Source: Tatumella citrea | GTDB lineage: Bacteria; Pseudomonadota; Gammaproteobacteria; Enterobacterales; Enterobacteriaceae | NCBI RefSeq assembly: GCF_002163585.1 | Contig: NZ_CP015579.1 | Coordinates: forward strand, 1,674,001 to 1,738,000 | Direction of reading: 5' to 3' | DNA length: 64,000 bases | Shown here: piece after piece, positions 37,800 through 45,416 of the stretch | How the letters are laid out: each line of letters starts with the position of its first letter | Numbering within the stretch: position 1 is the stretch's first letter | The notes under the pieces: generated by a model | Database searches by the model: none | What the model was told of the DNA's origin: nothing | The model's input: the letters and a program-made list of their open reading frames with translations, nothing else | Position numbers and translations under genes: made by a program

Positions 37800-39028
37800 C
37801 GACGACAGCCAGGATTAACGGAGCACGTCTGTGGGAGACGCTGAATACCTTCGCAAGTTTTGGGCAGACAGATGGCGGAGGAGTCAGCCGTCTGACGCTC
37901 AGTAATGAGGATCAGCAGGGCAGAGAACAATTACGCAACTGGTCCGAACAAGCGGGATTCCTCTGCCAGTCTGATGACGCAGGAAATATGTTTATTCTCA
38001 GGCGCGGCAGAGATTCATCGTTACCGCCGGTTCTCACCGGTTCACATGCCGACTCGCAGCCATTGGGGGGAAATTACGACGGAATTTATGGCGTGCTGGC
38101 CGGTCTGGAAATATTAAGGACTCTGAACGATCTTCAGATTGAAACAGAAAGAGATATTCTGCTGGTAAACTGGACAAACGAAGAAGGGGCACGATTTTCT
38201 CCGGCAATGCTGGGCTCCGGAGTCTGGTGTGGCATTTACAATACTGACTATGCCCGTTCGCGTACCGATTGCCATGGCGTCACATTTGGTGAAGCTCTGG
38301 ACCGAAGTGGCTGGCGCGGGCATCTTCCGGCAAAAAGCAGACCACTGCATGCCTGCTATGAATTGCATATTGAACAGGGGCCGGTCCTCGAAGCCGAACA
38401 GGCTGACATCGGGGTTGTACACGCAGCAATGGGCCAACGATGGTTTTCGGTAACGATCAACGGATTTCCGGCGCACGCCGGTACCACACCTATGGATCTT
38501 CGCCAGGATGCCGTTGCGGGTTTTGCAGAACTGGTGTTGGCTGTGGAACAAACTGGCCACAGTTTTTCTCCGGACGGAAGGGCGACGGTGGGAAGGGCAA
38601 AAATAGTGCCGGATTCTCCTAACGTGGTTGCCGGTCAGGTTATCTGTAGTGTAGAACTCCGGCATCCTGAGTTCGAAACGCTGAATCTTATGGAAGCTAA
38701 ATTACACCAGGCCGTCAGGGACCTCAGTAAGAGGCGCTTAGCTGCAGAGATTGAAAAATTATCAGATTACTCACCGGTACATTTCGATTCAGATTGTATT
38801 GCCTGCGTTCAACAGGCGACGGAAGAGCTTGGATATTCGTCGAGACCTATGGTGTCGGGTGCAGGGCATGATGCGTGTTTTGTTAGCAGGGTTGCTCCAA
38901 CGGCTATGATTTTTATCCCTTGTGTTAAGGGCATCAGTCATAACGAGGCGGAAGCAATAACTCCTGGCTGGGCAACAAAAGGCGCGAATGTATTGCTACA
39001 CACCGTGCTCAGGTCGGCGAATCAATAA
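37796..39028 (+). CDS. atcC: N-carbamoyl-L-amino acid (L-cysteine) amidohydrolase, M20-type
   Basis: 410 residues of the Zn/Mn-dependent M20 amidohydrolase family (carbamoylase/allantoate amidohydrolase). Probable metal ligands: His84 (GSHADS), Asp95 (GNYDG), Glu130 with base Glu129 (NEEGARF), His191 (ELHIEQGP), His382 (GISHNEAE). It would cleave N-carbamoyl-L-cysteine to L-cysteine, CO2 and ammonia. It starts with GTG overlapping the atcB stop (GTGA), with AAGGGG upstream. The pair reproduces the atcB-atcC step of Pseudomonas; in isolation it could be called hydantoinase/carbamoylase. Confidence 0.8.
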   Translation: MTTTARINGARLWETLNTFASFGQTDGGGVSRLTLSNEDQQGREQLRNWSEQAGFLCQSDDAGNMFILRRGRDSSLPPVLTGSHADSQPLGGNYDGIYGVLAGLEILRTLNDLQIETERDILLVNWTNEEGARFSPAMLGSGVWCGIYNTDYARSRTDCHGVTFGEALDRSGWRGHLPAKSRPLHACYELHIEQGPVLEAEQADIGVVHAAMGQRWFSVTINGFPAHAGTTPMDLRQDAVAGFAELVLAVEQTGHSFSPDGRATVGRAKIVPDSPNVVAGQVICSVELRHPEFETLNLMEAKLHQAVRDLSKRRLAAEIEKLSDYSPVHFDSDCIACVQQATEELGYSSRPMVSGAGHDACFVSRVAPTAMIFIPCVKGISHNEAEAITPGWATKGANVLLHTVLRSANQ

Positions 39029-39208
39029 CAGAAGAACTGCCCGGCAGAACAGTCTGTGCACCACGCTGGTACAGCGTTTCTTTGTTGCAGTACGGAGCCA
39101 GTGGTAACAGCTAACTGACGGGCTTATACAGACTGAGTACATGTTGGAAATGTCGGGTCAACAGCCGGGGCGGCAAGATGACCCGACCAGACAACGGAAA
39201 GCCGTGGT

Positions 39209-39580
39209 TTATCGACTGACCGCTGTCGGTTCAGCTTTGTTTAGTTCGCTAAGCCGGACCAGCAATTGCCTGCTTTGATTCAGCATATCGATTTGTTCGT
39301 CAACCAGCGTCAGTTGCTGGCGAATTTTATCAGTCAGCGCGCTACAGAGTTGCACCGGCTCCGGGGTTGAACCCAGACAATCTGTCAGATGGCTGATGGT
39401 GTTGAGTGTCAGGCCCGCACGGTTCAGCAGCTCTATTTGTTTCACCGTATTGATATCAGAGATGGAATAACGGCGGTACCCTGCCGGTGTTCTTTCCGGG
39501 CGCAGCAACCCTTGTTGTTCGTAATAGCGCAGCATCCGGATACTGATTCCGGTCAGTGTGGCCAGCTTACCTATCTGCAT
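39209..39580 (-). CDS. MerR-family transcriptional regulator
   Basis: 123 residues. N-terminal MerR helix-turn-helix MQIGKLATLTGISIRMLRYYEQQGLL with wing RTPAGYRRY, then a long dimerisation helix (DKIRQQLTLVDEQIDMLNQSRQLL). No cysteines in metal-binding positions, so it is not a metal sensor. Divergent from the EthD-domain gene, with a MerR-type promoter between. Confidence 0.88.
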   Translation of the reverse strand: MQIGKLATLTGISIRMLRYYEQQGLLRPERTPAGYRRYSISDINTVKQIELLNRAGLTLNTISHLTDCLGSTPEPVQLCSALTDKIRQQLTLVDEQIDMLNQSRQLLVRLSELNKAEPTAVSR

Positions 39581-39590
39581 TTCCCGCTCC

Positions 39591-39622
39591 TTGACTCTGA
39601 CAGTAGTGTCAGAGTGTAAGCT
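39591..39622 (+). promoter_or_regulatory. MerR-type promoter with 20-bp spacer and perfect dyad
   Basis: -35 TTGACT (39591-39596) and -10 TAAGCT (39617-39622) are 20 bp apart, too long for normal use. Between them lies the perfect dyad ACTCTGAC-N6-GTCAGAGT (39594-39615). This is the layout that MerR proteins untwist to activate. It drives the EthD-domain gene at 39653. Confidence 0.75.
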
Positions 39623-39652
39623 AACACCCGTTGCTTATACAGGAGAGAAATC

Positions 39653-40036
39653 ATGCTGAAATTAATTATGTGTGTAAAAAGGCTGCCGCAATTAACGCGG
39701 CAGGAATTTGATCATCACTGGCGGAATATACATGCGCCGCTGGTCACCGGTTACGCTGAATTGTTAGGCATAAGAAAGTACGTTCAGACGGTTCCCTTCG
39801 GCAATGAAGCAGCACAACTGGGGTTAGAAAAGATTAGGGGAACGGATGCGGTGAATTTCGACGGTTGTGCTGAATTATGGTGGGACAGCATGGAGGCTCA
39901 TCTGGCAGCCCGAAAAACGAATGAGGGGCTAAAAGCATTACAGGCACTGATTGAGGATGAAAAAAGATTTGTCGATTTATCCGCATCACAACTCTGGTAT
40001 GGAGAAGAGCGGTTGATTATCCCTGTCACAGAATAA
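39653..40036 (+). CDS. EthD-domain protein
   Basis: 127 residues with a ferredoxin-like EthD domain: MLKLIMCVKRLPQLTRQEF, HWRNIHAPLV, GIRKYVQT, and the DGCAELWWDS strand. EthD-like proteins are small dimers, some linked to ether or aromatic degradation; actual function unknown. AGGAGAG precedes the ATG. It is the sole gene of a MerR-controlled unit. Confidence 0.82.
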   Translation: MLKLIMCVKRLPQLTRQEFDHHWRNIHAPLVTGYAELLGIRKYVQTVPFGNEAAQLGLEKIRGTDAVNFDGCAELWWDSMEAHLAARKTNEGLKALQALIEDEKRFVDLSASQLWYGEERLIIPVTE

Positions 40037-40083
40037 CCGGGGTCACCTGACTGCTGAAAAACAATATGATCCACTAAATGAGT

Positions 40084-40103
40084 GCCGTCATTAGAATGAC
40101 GGC
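40084..40103. terminator. Hairpin between EthD gene and convergent dgkA
   Basis: 9-bp arms GCCGTCATT / AATGACGGC separated by AG; the functional loop would be the inner four bases. Confidence 0.5.
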
Positions 40104-40146
40104 CGACAGCACCACAAATGGTAATTCGCCAGTGGCAAAGCAAGAA

Positions 40147-40512
40147 TTAGTGGTGGAACAATACCCCGAACCAGACGATGACTGTCATCACTACAGCAAC
40201 TAATTGCGCGGCACCGCCAATATCTTTGGCGCGTTTAGATAACGGATGAATTTCGTCTGAAATCCTGTCAACCACAGTTTCAATGGCGGTATTCAGCAAC
40301 TCGACAACCAGTAGCAGGAAGCTACAACCAATTAACATTAATTTTTCAAGCAGGCTTGCATGCAGAAAAAATATGATAACAAACAGAACAATATTAATAA
40401 AAAACAATTGCCGGAATGCATCTTCGGTCTTCAGGGCATCAATAAAACCCGCCAGCGAATTATTAATACTGTAGGTCAGACGACTGATTCCTTTTTTCTT
40501 TTCCTGGGGCAT
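40147..40512 (-). CDS. dgkA: DgkA-family diacylglycerol kinase next to the sphingolipid locus
   Basis: 121 residues, three membrane helices. The catalytic block VELLNTAIETVVDRISDEIH...SKRAKDIGGAA matches E. coli DgkA (VEILNSAIEAVVDRIG, then RAKDMGSAA), with the key E, N, D and K residues kept. DgkA phosphorylates diacylglycerol at the inner membrane, and the E. coli enzyme is known to accept ceramide in assays. It lies downstream of, and on the same strand as, the ceramide-synthase-like gene (198 bp apart), so a ceramide kinase role is plausible. The usual dgkA next to lexA/plsB would be elsewhere. Confidence 0.85.
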   Translation of the reverse strand: MPQEKKKGISRLTYSINNSLAGFIDALKTEDAFRQLFFINIVLFVIIFFLHASLLEKLMLIGCSFLLLVVELLNTAIETVVDRISDEIHPLSKRAKDIGGAAQLVAVVMTVIVWFGVLFHH

Positions 40513-40604
40513 GAGAACACTCTTATTATTTTGCCTGCTGACAGCATGAGTAATGGGTTACACATAACAGGATATCAGGCGCAGATGAATTAGTAACATA
40601 AAAA

Positions 40605-40620
40605 AGCCCCCGGGCTGATA
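40605..40620 (-). terminator. Short GC hairpin with T run (reads leftward)
   Basis: On the minus strand GCC-CGGG-GGC is followed by TTTTTT. Its stem is short. Together with the larger hairpin at 40629-40665 it lies between yghO and dgkA and may limit read-through. Confidence 0.45.
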
Positions 40621-40628
40621 AAGCAGTA

Positions 40629-40665
40629 CCTGAAAAGCTTCTCTGTTGCAGAGAAGCTTTTCGGG
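40629..40665 (-). terminator. Very long perfect hairpin between yghO and dgkA
   Basis: A perfect 14-bp stem (GAAAAGCTTCTCTG / CAGAGAAGCTTTTC) with a 3-nt loop, extended to 17 bp with one G-U pair. It lies downstream of the yghO-like stop on its strand. Few T residues follow directly, so it may be a transcript-stabilising or attenuating element as well as a terminator. Confidence 0.6.
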
Positions 40666-40710
40666 CCAGCAAATACCGGCGGGCAGGGGCGTGGTGCTGT
40701 CAGTCAGTAA

Positions 40711-41835
40711 TTACAGCTGTTTCTCATACAGACGATAGCGTTTATAGGGCACCGCACCAATTTTTTCCAGAATGGTACGCATACCGGTATTTGATTCGAG
40801 AATCCATGACATTTCCAGAGCGTCAATTTTGCGACGGGCAAACGGGTCACGCAGCGCTTCAATCAGTAACAGTGCCATTACCGGACCCATGCTGCTGAAC
40901 TGGTAATCATGACGAACACCCATTAACGGGACACGGGCGGTTCGTACACCACTGACTTTCAGGCGCCACAACAGTTTCGCCCAGCCAAACGGGAACAGGC
41001 TGCCGTTAAGATCACTGATAGCCTCGTTGATATTTGGCAGGCCGACGATAAATGCACAAGGCACACCATCTGCTTCGGCAATATAGATCATATCGTCCGG
41101 CACCAGATATTTCAGCTGATCACCCATGGTGGCGAACTCATGTTCAGTGAAAGGTACAAAGCCCCAGTTGTTCTGCCATCCGGAGTTGAAAATTTCGCGT
41201 AATACCTGCATCTCTTCAGCGAATTTTTTACGGTTCAAAGGACGAATAGTCACTTTTTTCCGTACCCGCGCCATCAGTTTGCTTAATGATTCAGAAAAGT
41301 GCAGGTCAGTACGTTTCATCCAGTAGGCCAGCAAGTCGATACCCTGCTGATAACCTTGTTGCTCCAGATATTTAGCGTAATAAGGTTTACCATGAATCAT
41401 CAGCGCAGAAGGAGGGGTATCAAAACCGTCAATTAATAAACCACTTTCCTGATTGATATTCAGGCTGAACGGGCCGGTAATTTTAAATGCGCCTTTAGAT
41501 TTTAACCACTCTTCGGCAGCGGCAAACAAAGCATCGAAAACTTCTTTATCGTCGATGGCATCAATCATGCCGAAGTGTCCGGTATCCTGGCCATAAAGTT
41601 CGCGGTGCAGCGAATCAATCTGAGCGGTGATACGTCCGGCAATCTTACCGTCTTTTTTTGCAATCCAGGCTTGCCACTCTACATGTTCAGAAGCAGGGTT
41701 CTTTTTAGACAGGTGTTCTTCACGCTCAAGGAATAATGGGTCAATCCAGTTAGGGTCATTAGCGTAAAGTGAAGAAGGGAAGGCAATGAATTCTTTAAAA
41801 CCTTGTTTACCCTGTACTTTTTCAATCTGAATCAT
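40711..41835 (-). CDS. yghO: YghO/bCerS-like N-acyltransferase (bacterial ceramide synthase candidate)
   Basis: 374 residues of the GNAT-fold N-acyltransferase group of E. coli YghO. Typical blocks are FPSSLYANDPNWIDPLFLERE (key DPNWI near 28), GRITAQIDSLH, GHFGMIDAIDD, ITGPFSLNINQESGLLIDGF and YLEQQGYQQGIDLLAYW. The same type in Caulobacter (CCNA_01212, bCerS) N-acylates the sphingoid base. It is divergent from the spt operon across 627 bp. In E. coli K-12 yghO is a remnant; this copy is full length. Substrate specificity is inferred from the locus. Confidence 0.78.
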   Translation of the reverse strand: MIQIEKVQGKQGFKEFIAFPSSLYANDPNWIDPLFLEREEHLSKKNPASEHVEWQAWIAKKDGKIAGRITAQIDSLHRELYGQDTGHFGMIDAIDDKEVFDALFAAAEEWLKSKGAFKITGPFSLNINQESGLLIDGFDTPPSALMIHGKPYYAKYLEQQGYQQGIDLLAYWMKRTDLHFSESLSKLMARVRKKVTIRPLNRKKFAEEMQVLREIFNSGWQNNWGFVPFTEHEFATMGDQLKYLVPDDMIYIAEADGVPCAFIVGLPNINEAISDLNGSLFPFGWAKLLWRLKVSGVRTARVPLMGVRHDYQFSSMGPVMALLLIEALRDPFARRKIDALEMSWILESNTGMRTILEKIGAVPYKRYRLYEKQL

Positions 41836-42462
41836 AAAAAACCTTTATTGTTAAGCACCGGCTTAAAGAAATACATTTTTACAAAATGGCATTCCTGTGT
41901 AGCGTGCAAATAATTATGGGGACGTCATCCCGGTACGCGGAGAATGTCACAGGGCGATATCAATGAGCAACAAACGATACTTAATGACGGGGTACTGACG
42001 TGAACCTTCCCGGGCTGCAAAGTAATGCCAGAGCATATGATCGAACGTTAAGCAATTGATGCTTTTATTAAAAGTAAGACGTAACTATTATTTAATGCAA
42101 TTTACTTTTCGTATAAGAATATTTCTGTCCCGGAATGGAACTTTCTTTTACCACTTAATGCTTTTAACTAAAACACGGTAAATCAGTAGTTCACTTTTAC
42201 AGAACTTCCGGTTAATGTTTAGGATGTGTTTAAGTTGAGTCATAAACCTGTAATAAATTATTTTTACGTGGTGATGATCTTATGACGAATGTCAATGGTG
42301 GTTTACACGTTTCAGCCCTGAAACTATAAATCGCCGGACCCCGGCAGCTGGCCTACCCGGGCGATGGACAGGGCCGAATAAGGGATTATTCAAAGAGCGT
42401 CTTAAAAATAGAATATCAACTTTTTCACCAATGGTGTGGTTCACGGTTGGTGAATTGAATTT
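41836..42462. promoter_or_regulatory. Long divergent regulatory region of the sphingolipid locus
   Basis: 627 bp without a gene, mostly AT-rich, between the yghO-like gene and the spt operon. A GC-rich structured island lies at 42331-42364 (TCGCC paired with GGCGA at its ends), with GTTTCAG-CC-CTGAAAC just before at 42309-42324. No JUMPstart/ops element was found. A long untranslated leader on the spt operon is likely. Confidence 0.5.
42424..42454 (+). promoter_or_regulatory. Stem-loop over the translation start region of the acyl-AMP ligase gene
   Basis: TTCACCAA / TTGGTGAA, an 8-bp perfect stem with a 15-nt loop, ends 8 nt before the ATG at 42463. The right arm contains the only purine-rich stretch (GGTGAA) that could bind the ribosome, so folding would reduce translation. 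Confidence 0.45.
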
Positions 42463-44214
42463 ATGGCTAATTTGTCTATGTCAGAAACAAGCTCTACCCA
42501 TTCTCTTCCCATGCGTTATGCAGATTTCCCATCCCTGGTAGAGGCGTTAGATTACGCATCCCGGGGCGAAACTGGCATGAATTTTTACGACCGGCGTAAT
42601 CAGCTGACCGACGTGCTGGAATACCGGAAACTCAGGGACCATGCGGTTGCCGGAGCAAAACGATTGCTCTCTCTTGGCCTGAATAAAGGCGATCGCGTTG
42701 CTCTGATTGCTGAAACCAGCGTCGGATTTGTTGAATCGTTTTTTGCCTGTCAGTATGCGGGTCTGGTCGCTGTTCCTTTAGCCATCCCGATGGGGATTGG
42801 CCAGCGCGCATCCTACATTACAAAATTGCAGGGACTGATCAACAGTTGTGCCCCCGCAGCGATAATCAGCAGCGAAGAATGGGTACCGTTGATTACCTCA
42901 GCAACCGAAGATGCTCCGCCGACGCATATCCTCAGCAATGACGATTTTCATGCGTTGCCGGAAGCTGATGTCGAACTGCAAAAGCCTGCTCCGGATGACA
43001 TTGCGTATCTGCAATATACCTCCGGCAGTACCCGTTTCCCGCGTGGTGTCATTATTACCCAGCGTTCAGTGATGGCGAATTTGCAGGTGATCAGTCATGA
43101 CGGCATTAAATTACGTGCCGGTGACCGCTGTGTTTCCTGGCTGCCGTTTTATCATGATATGGGTCTGGTAGGTTTCCTGCTGACTCCGGTAGCAACACAG
43201 CTTTCGGTCGACTATCTGCGTACTCAGGATTTCGCCATGCGCCCTCTGCAATGGCTGAAACTTATCGATAAAAACCGTGGCAGCGTCACTGTTGCACCGC
43301 CATTTGGTTATGATTTATCACTGCGTCGCAGCAGCGAAAAAGAAACTGCCGGGCTGGATCTGTCCTGTCTGCGGGTTGCTGGTGTCGGTGCTGAACCGAT
43401 TCCTGTTGAACTGCTTAACCAGTTCAGTGAGCATTTTGCTGCCATTGGTTTTAACCGCAATGCCTTTATGCCTTGCTACGGTCTGGCAGAAAATACCCTG
43501 GCGGTCAGCTTCTCTGATGAGAACAAAGGTGCTCAGGTTAATGAAGTTGACCGTGACATTCTGGAATATGAAGGTCGTGCGGTTGCACCGACCAGCAAAT
43601 CCCGTGCGGTATCTTCATTTGTGAATTGCGGAAAACCGCTGCCAGGGCATCGTATCGAAATCCGGAGTGAAACAGGAGAAGCATTGCCTGAACAGCAGGT
43701 TGGTCATATCTGTATTTCCGGACCGAGCCTGATGAGTGGTTATTTCCGTGATCCGGTGACCCAGAAGCAGATTCAGTCTACCGGCTGGATGGATACCGGT
43801 GACCTCGGCTACCAGTCTGAGGGTTATCTCTATGTCACTGGCCGTAAGAAGGACTTAATCATTATTCGTGGTCGTAATATCTGGCCACAGGATATTGAAT
43901 ATGTGGCTGAGTCTGAACCAGAAATTCATGCCGGTGATGCCATTGCTTTTGTTACTGAAGAACACGGTGAATCAGCAAGAATCATTCTGCAAATTCAGTG
44001 CCGGGTCAGTTCTGAAGAACGCCGTAAGCAGTTGGTTCACTCATTATCTGCCAGTATTCAGAGCGAATTCGGGATTGCGGTAGATATTGAGTTGTTGCCT
44101 CCGCACAGTATTCCACGGACCTCTTCAGGAAAACCGGCCCGTGCAGAAGCTAAAAAGCGCTGGATGACCTCTTCACTCTACACTCCGGTACAGATGCCTG
44201 GTTTTGTTCAATGA
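42463..44214 (+). CDS. aasR: Fatty-acyl-AMP ligase / acyl-ACP synthetase (AasR-like)
   Basis: 583 residues of the FAAL branch of the adenylate-forming family. A3 is YTSGSTRFPRGV near 185, then SWLPFYHDMGLVG, PCYGLAENTLAVSF (A5), TGDLGY, GRKKDLIIIRGRNIWPQDIE (A8, residues 467-486) and the catalytic Lys in SSGKPARAEA at the end. It activates a fatty acid and would load it on the ACP two genes on, as Caulobacter AasR loads AcpR for serine palmitoyltransferase. Its stop overlaps the reductase start (ATGA). First gene of the four-gene core. Confidence 0.82.
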   Translation: MANLSMSETSSTHSLPMRYADFPSLVEALDYASRGETGMNFYDRRNQLTDVLEYRKLRDHAVAGAKRLLSLGLNKGDRVALIAETSVGFVESFFACQYAGLVAVPLAIPMGIGQRASYITKLQGLINSCAPAAIISSEEWVPLITSATEDAPPTHILSNDDFHALPEADVELQKPAPDDIAYLQYTSGSTRFPRGVIITQRSVMANLQVISHDGIKLRAGDRCVSWLPFYHDMGLVGFLLTPVATQLSVDYLRTQDFAMRPLQWLKLIDKNRGSVTVAPPFGYDLSLRRSSEKETAGLDLSCLRVAGVGAEPIPVELLNQFSEHFAAIGFNRNAFMPCYGLAENTLAVSFSDENKGAQVNEVDRDILEYEGRAVAPTSKSRAVSSFVNCGKPLPGHRIEIRSETGEALPEQQVGHICISGPSLMSGYFRDPVTQKQIQSTGWMDTGDLGYQSEGYLYVTGRKKDLIIIRGRNIWPQDIEYVAESEPEIHAGDAIAFVTEEHGESARIILQIQCRVSSEERRKQLVHSLSASIQSEFGIAVDIELLPPHSIPRTSSGKPARAEAKKRWMTSSLYTPVQMPGFVQ

Positions 44215-45125
44215 CATTAACGGTTGCCATTACCGGGGCAACCGGCTTCATCGGCAGGCAGATCACTAAAGATCTGCTGGCCCGTGGATGCCGGGTCCGG
44301 GCACTGACCAGAGCAGCAAAACAAAATACCGGTGAAAATCTCATCTGGGTACGTGGTTCGCTGGAAAATCCGCAGGCACTGACTGGACTGATGACCGGGG
44401 CTGATGCTGTGATACATTGTGCCGGGCAGGTCAGGGGCAGCAGTGAAGCGGTGTTTACTGAGTGTAATGTGACCGGGAGTGTGTCGGTCATGCAGGCTGC
44501 GCAAGCGTCTGGTAGTTGTAAAAAGTTTTTATTTATCTCCTCTCTGGCTGCACGCCATCCTGAATTGTCCTGGTACGCAAACTCTAAATACGTTGCCGAA
44601 CAACAACTCCACAAGTTAGCGGGTGATATGACTTTGGGCATTTTCCGCCCTACGGCTGTCTATGGCCCGGGGGATAAAGAGCTTAAGCCCTTGTTGAATG
44701 GCCTGTTACGTGGCGTGCTTCCGCAACTGGGAAGCCGGGATGCTATTCTGACCTTTATCCATGTGTCTGATATGGCTGCCGCGGTAACGCAGTGGGTATT
44801 GGCCGATAACTCGCAGGCCGGTATCTATGAGCTTTGTGATGGAGTAGAGGGCGGCTATAGCTGGACGCGGATGCAGCAGATTGGTGCCGCAATACGACAG
44901 GGTCCGGTCAGGTTAATCCCTGTTCCGTTGTCACTGCTGAAACTGATTGCCACTTTAAGTATGATGTGGAACCGGCTGGTAAATACCGAGCCGATGCTGA
45001 CACAGAGTAAAATCCGGGAATTAACCCACCCGGACTGGACTGCCAGTAACCAACAGCTAACCAAGGCCGTTGGATGGGTTCCTGAGGTGAGTCTGGAACG
45101 CGCGCTGCGTGAAGGTCTATTTTAA
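44211..45125 (+). CDS. cerR: Extended SDR reductase, CerR-like
   Basis: 304 residues. NAD(P) motif GATGFIGR at 8-15; catalytic Ser in FISSLAARH; YANSK (Tyr and Lys, near 121-125); then IFRPTAVYGPGDK, the extended-SDR block. In the Caulobacter ceramide set the equivalent gene, CerR, reduces the 3-keto group of the oxidised ceramide. The position between the acyl-AMP ligase and ACP genes is the same as there. Could also be a general dihydroflavonol-reductase-like enzyme if context were ignored. Confidence 0.8.
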   Translation: MTLTVAITGATGFIGRQITKDLLARGCRVRALTRAAKQNTGENLIWVRGSLENPQALTGLMTGADAVIHCAGQVRGSSEAVFTECNVTGSVSVMQAAQASGSCKKFLFISSLAARHPELSWYANSKYVAEQQLHKLAGDMTLGIFRPTAVYGPGDKELKPLLNGLLRGVLPQLGSRDAILTFIHVSDMAAAVTQWVLADNSQAGIYELCDGVEGGYSWTRMQQIGAAIRQGPVRLIPVPLSLLKLIATLSMMWNRLVNTEPMLTQSKIRELTHPDWTASNQQLTKAVGWVPEVSLERALREGLF

Positions 45126-45155
45126 TTAACTGAGTAGAGGTTGTACAAAGCTCTT

Positions 45156-45416
45156 ATGCTAAATCGCGACGCTGTGATGAATTATATTCTGACTTGTCTG
45201 CAAGGTATTGTCGAAGGCGGATTAGAAATTAAACCAGATAGCGATCTTGTCAACGATCTGGGCCTTGAATCCATCAGAGTATTGGATTTGCTGATGATGT
45301 TGGAAGATAAACTGGATATTTCTATCCCGATTAATATTCTGCTGGATGTCAGAACTCCCGAGCAGCTGTTGAATGCCCTGCAACCTTATCTGGAGAAATC
45401 AAATGGGTCTTTATGA
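45156..45416 (+). CDS. acpR: Acyl carrier protein for sphingolipid synthesis (AcpR-like)
   Basis: 86 residues, acidic four-helix ACP. The phosphopantetheine Ser39 lies in DLGLESIRVLDLLMMLEDKL. It is too divergent to be the housekeeping AcpP (which has DSLD). The start is uncertain: ATG 45156 is used; TTG 45141 has a GAGG immediately before it, ATG 45177 is also in frame but would cut helix 1. It overlaps the spt start by 14 bp. It presumably hands the acyl chain to Spt. Confidence 0.82.
   Translation: MLNRDAVMNYILTCLQGIVEGGLEIKPDSDLVNDLGLESIRVLDLLMMLEDKLDISIPINILLDVRTPEQLLNALQPYLEKSNGSL

Noticed and set aside
41836..42462. JUMPstart/ops element or c-di-GMP riboswitch in the leader
   Set aside because: GGCGGTAG was not found, and the GC-rich island lacks the conserved GEMM core.
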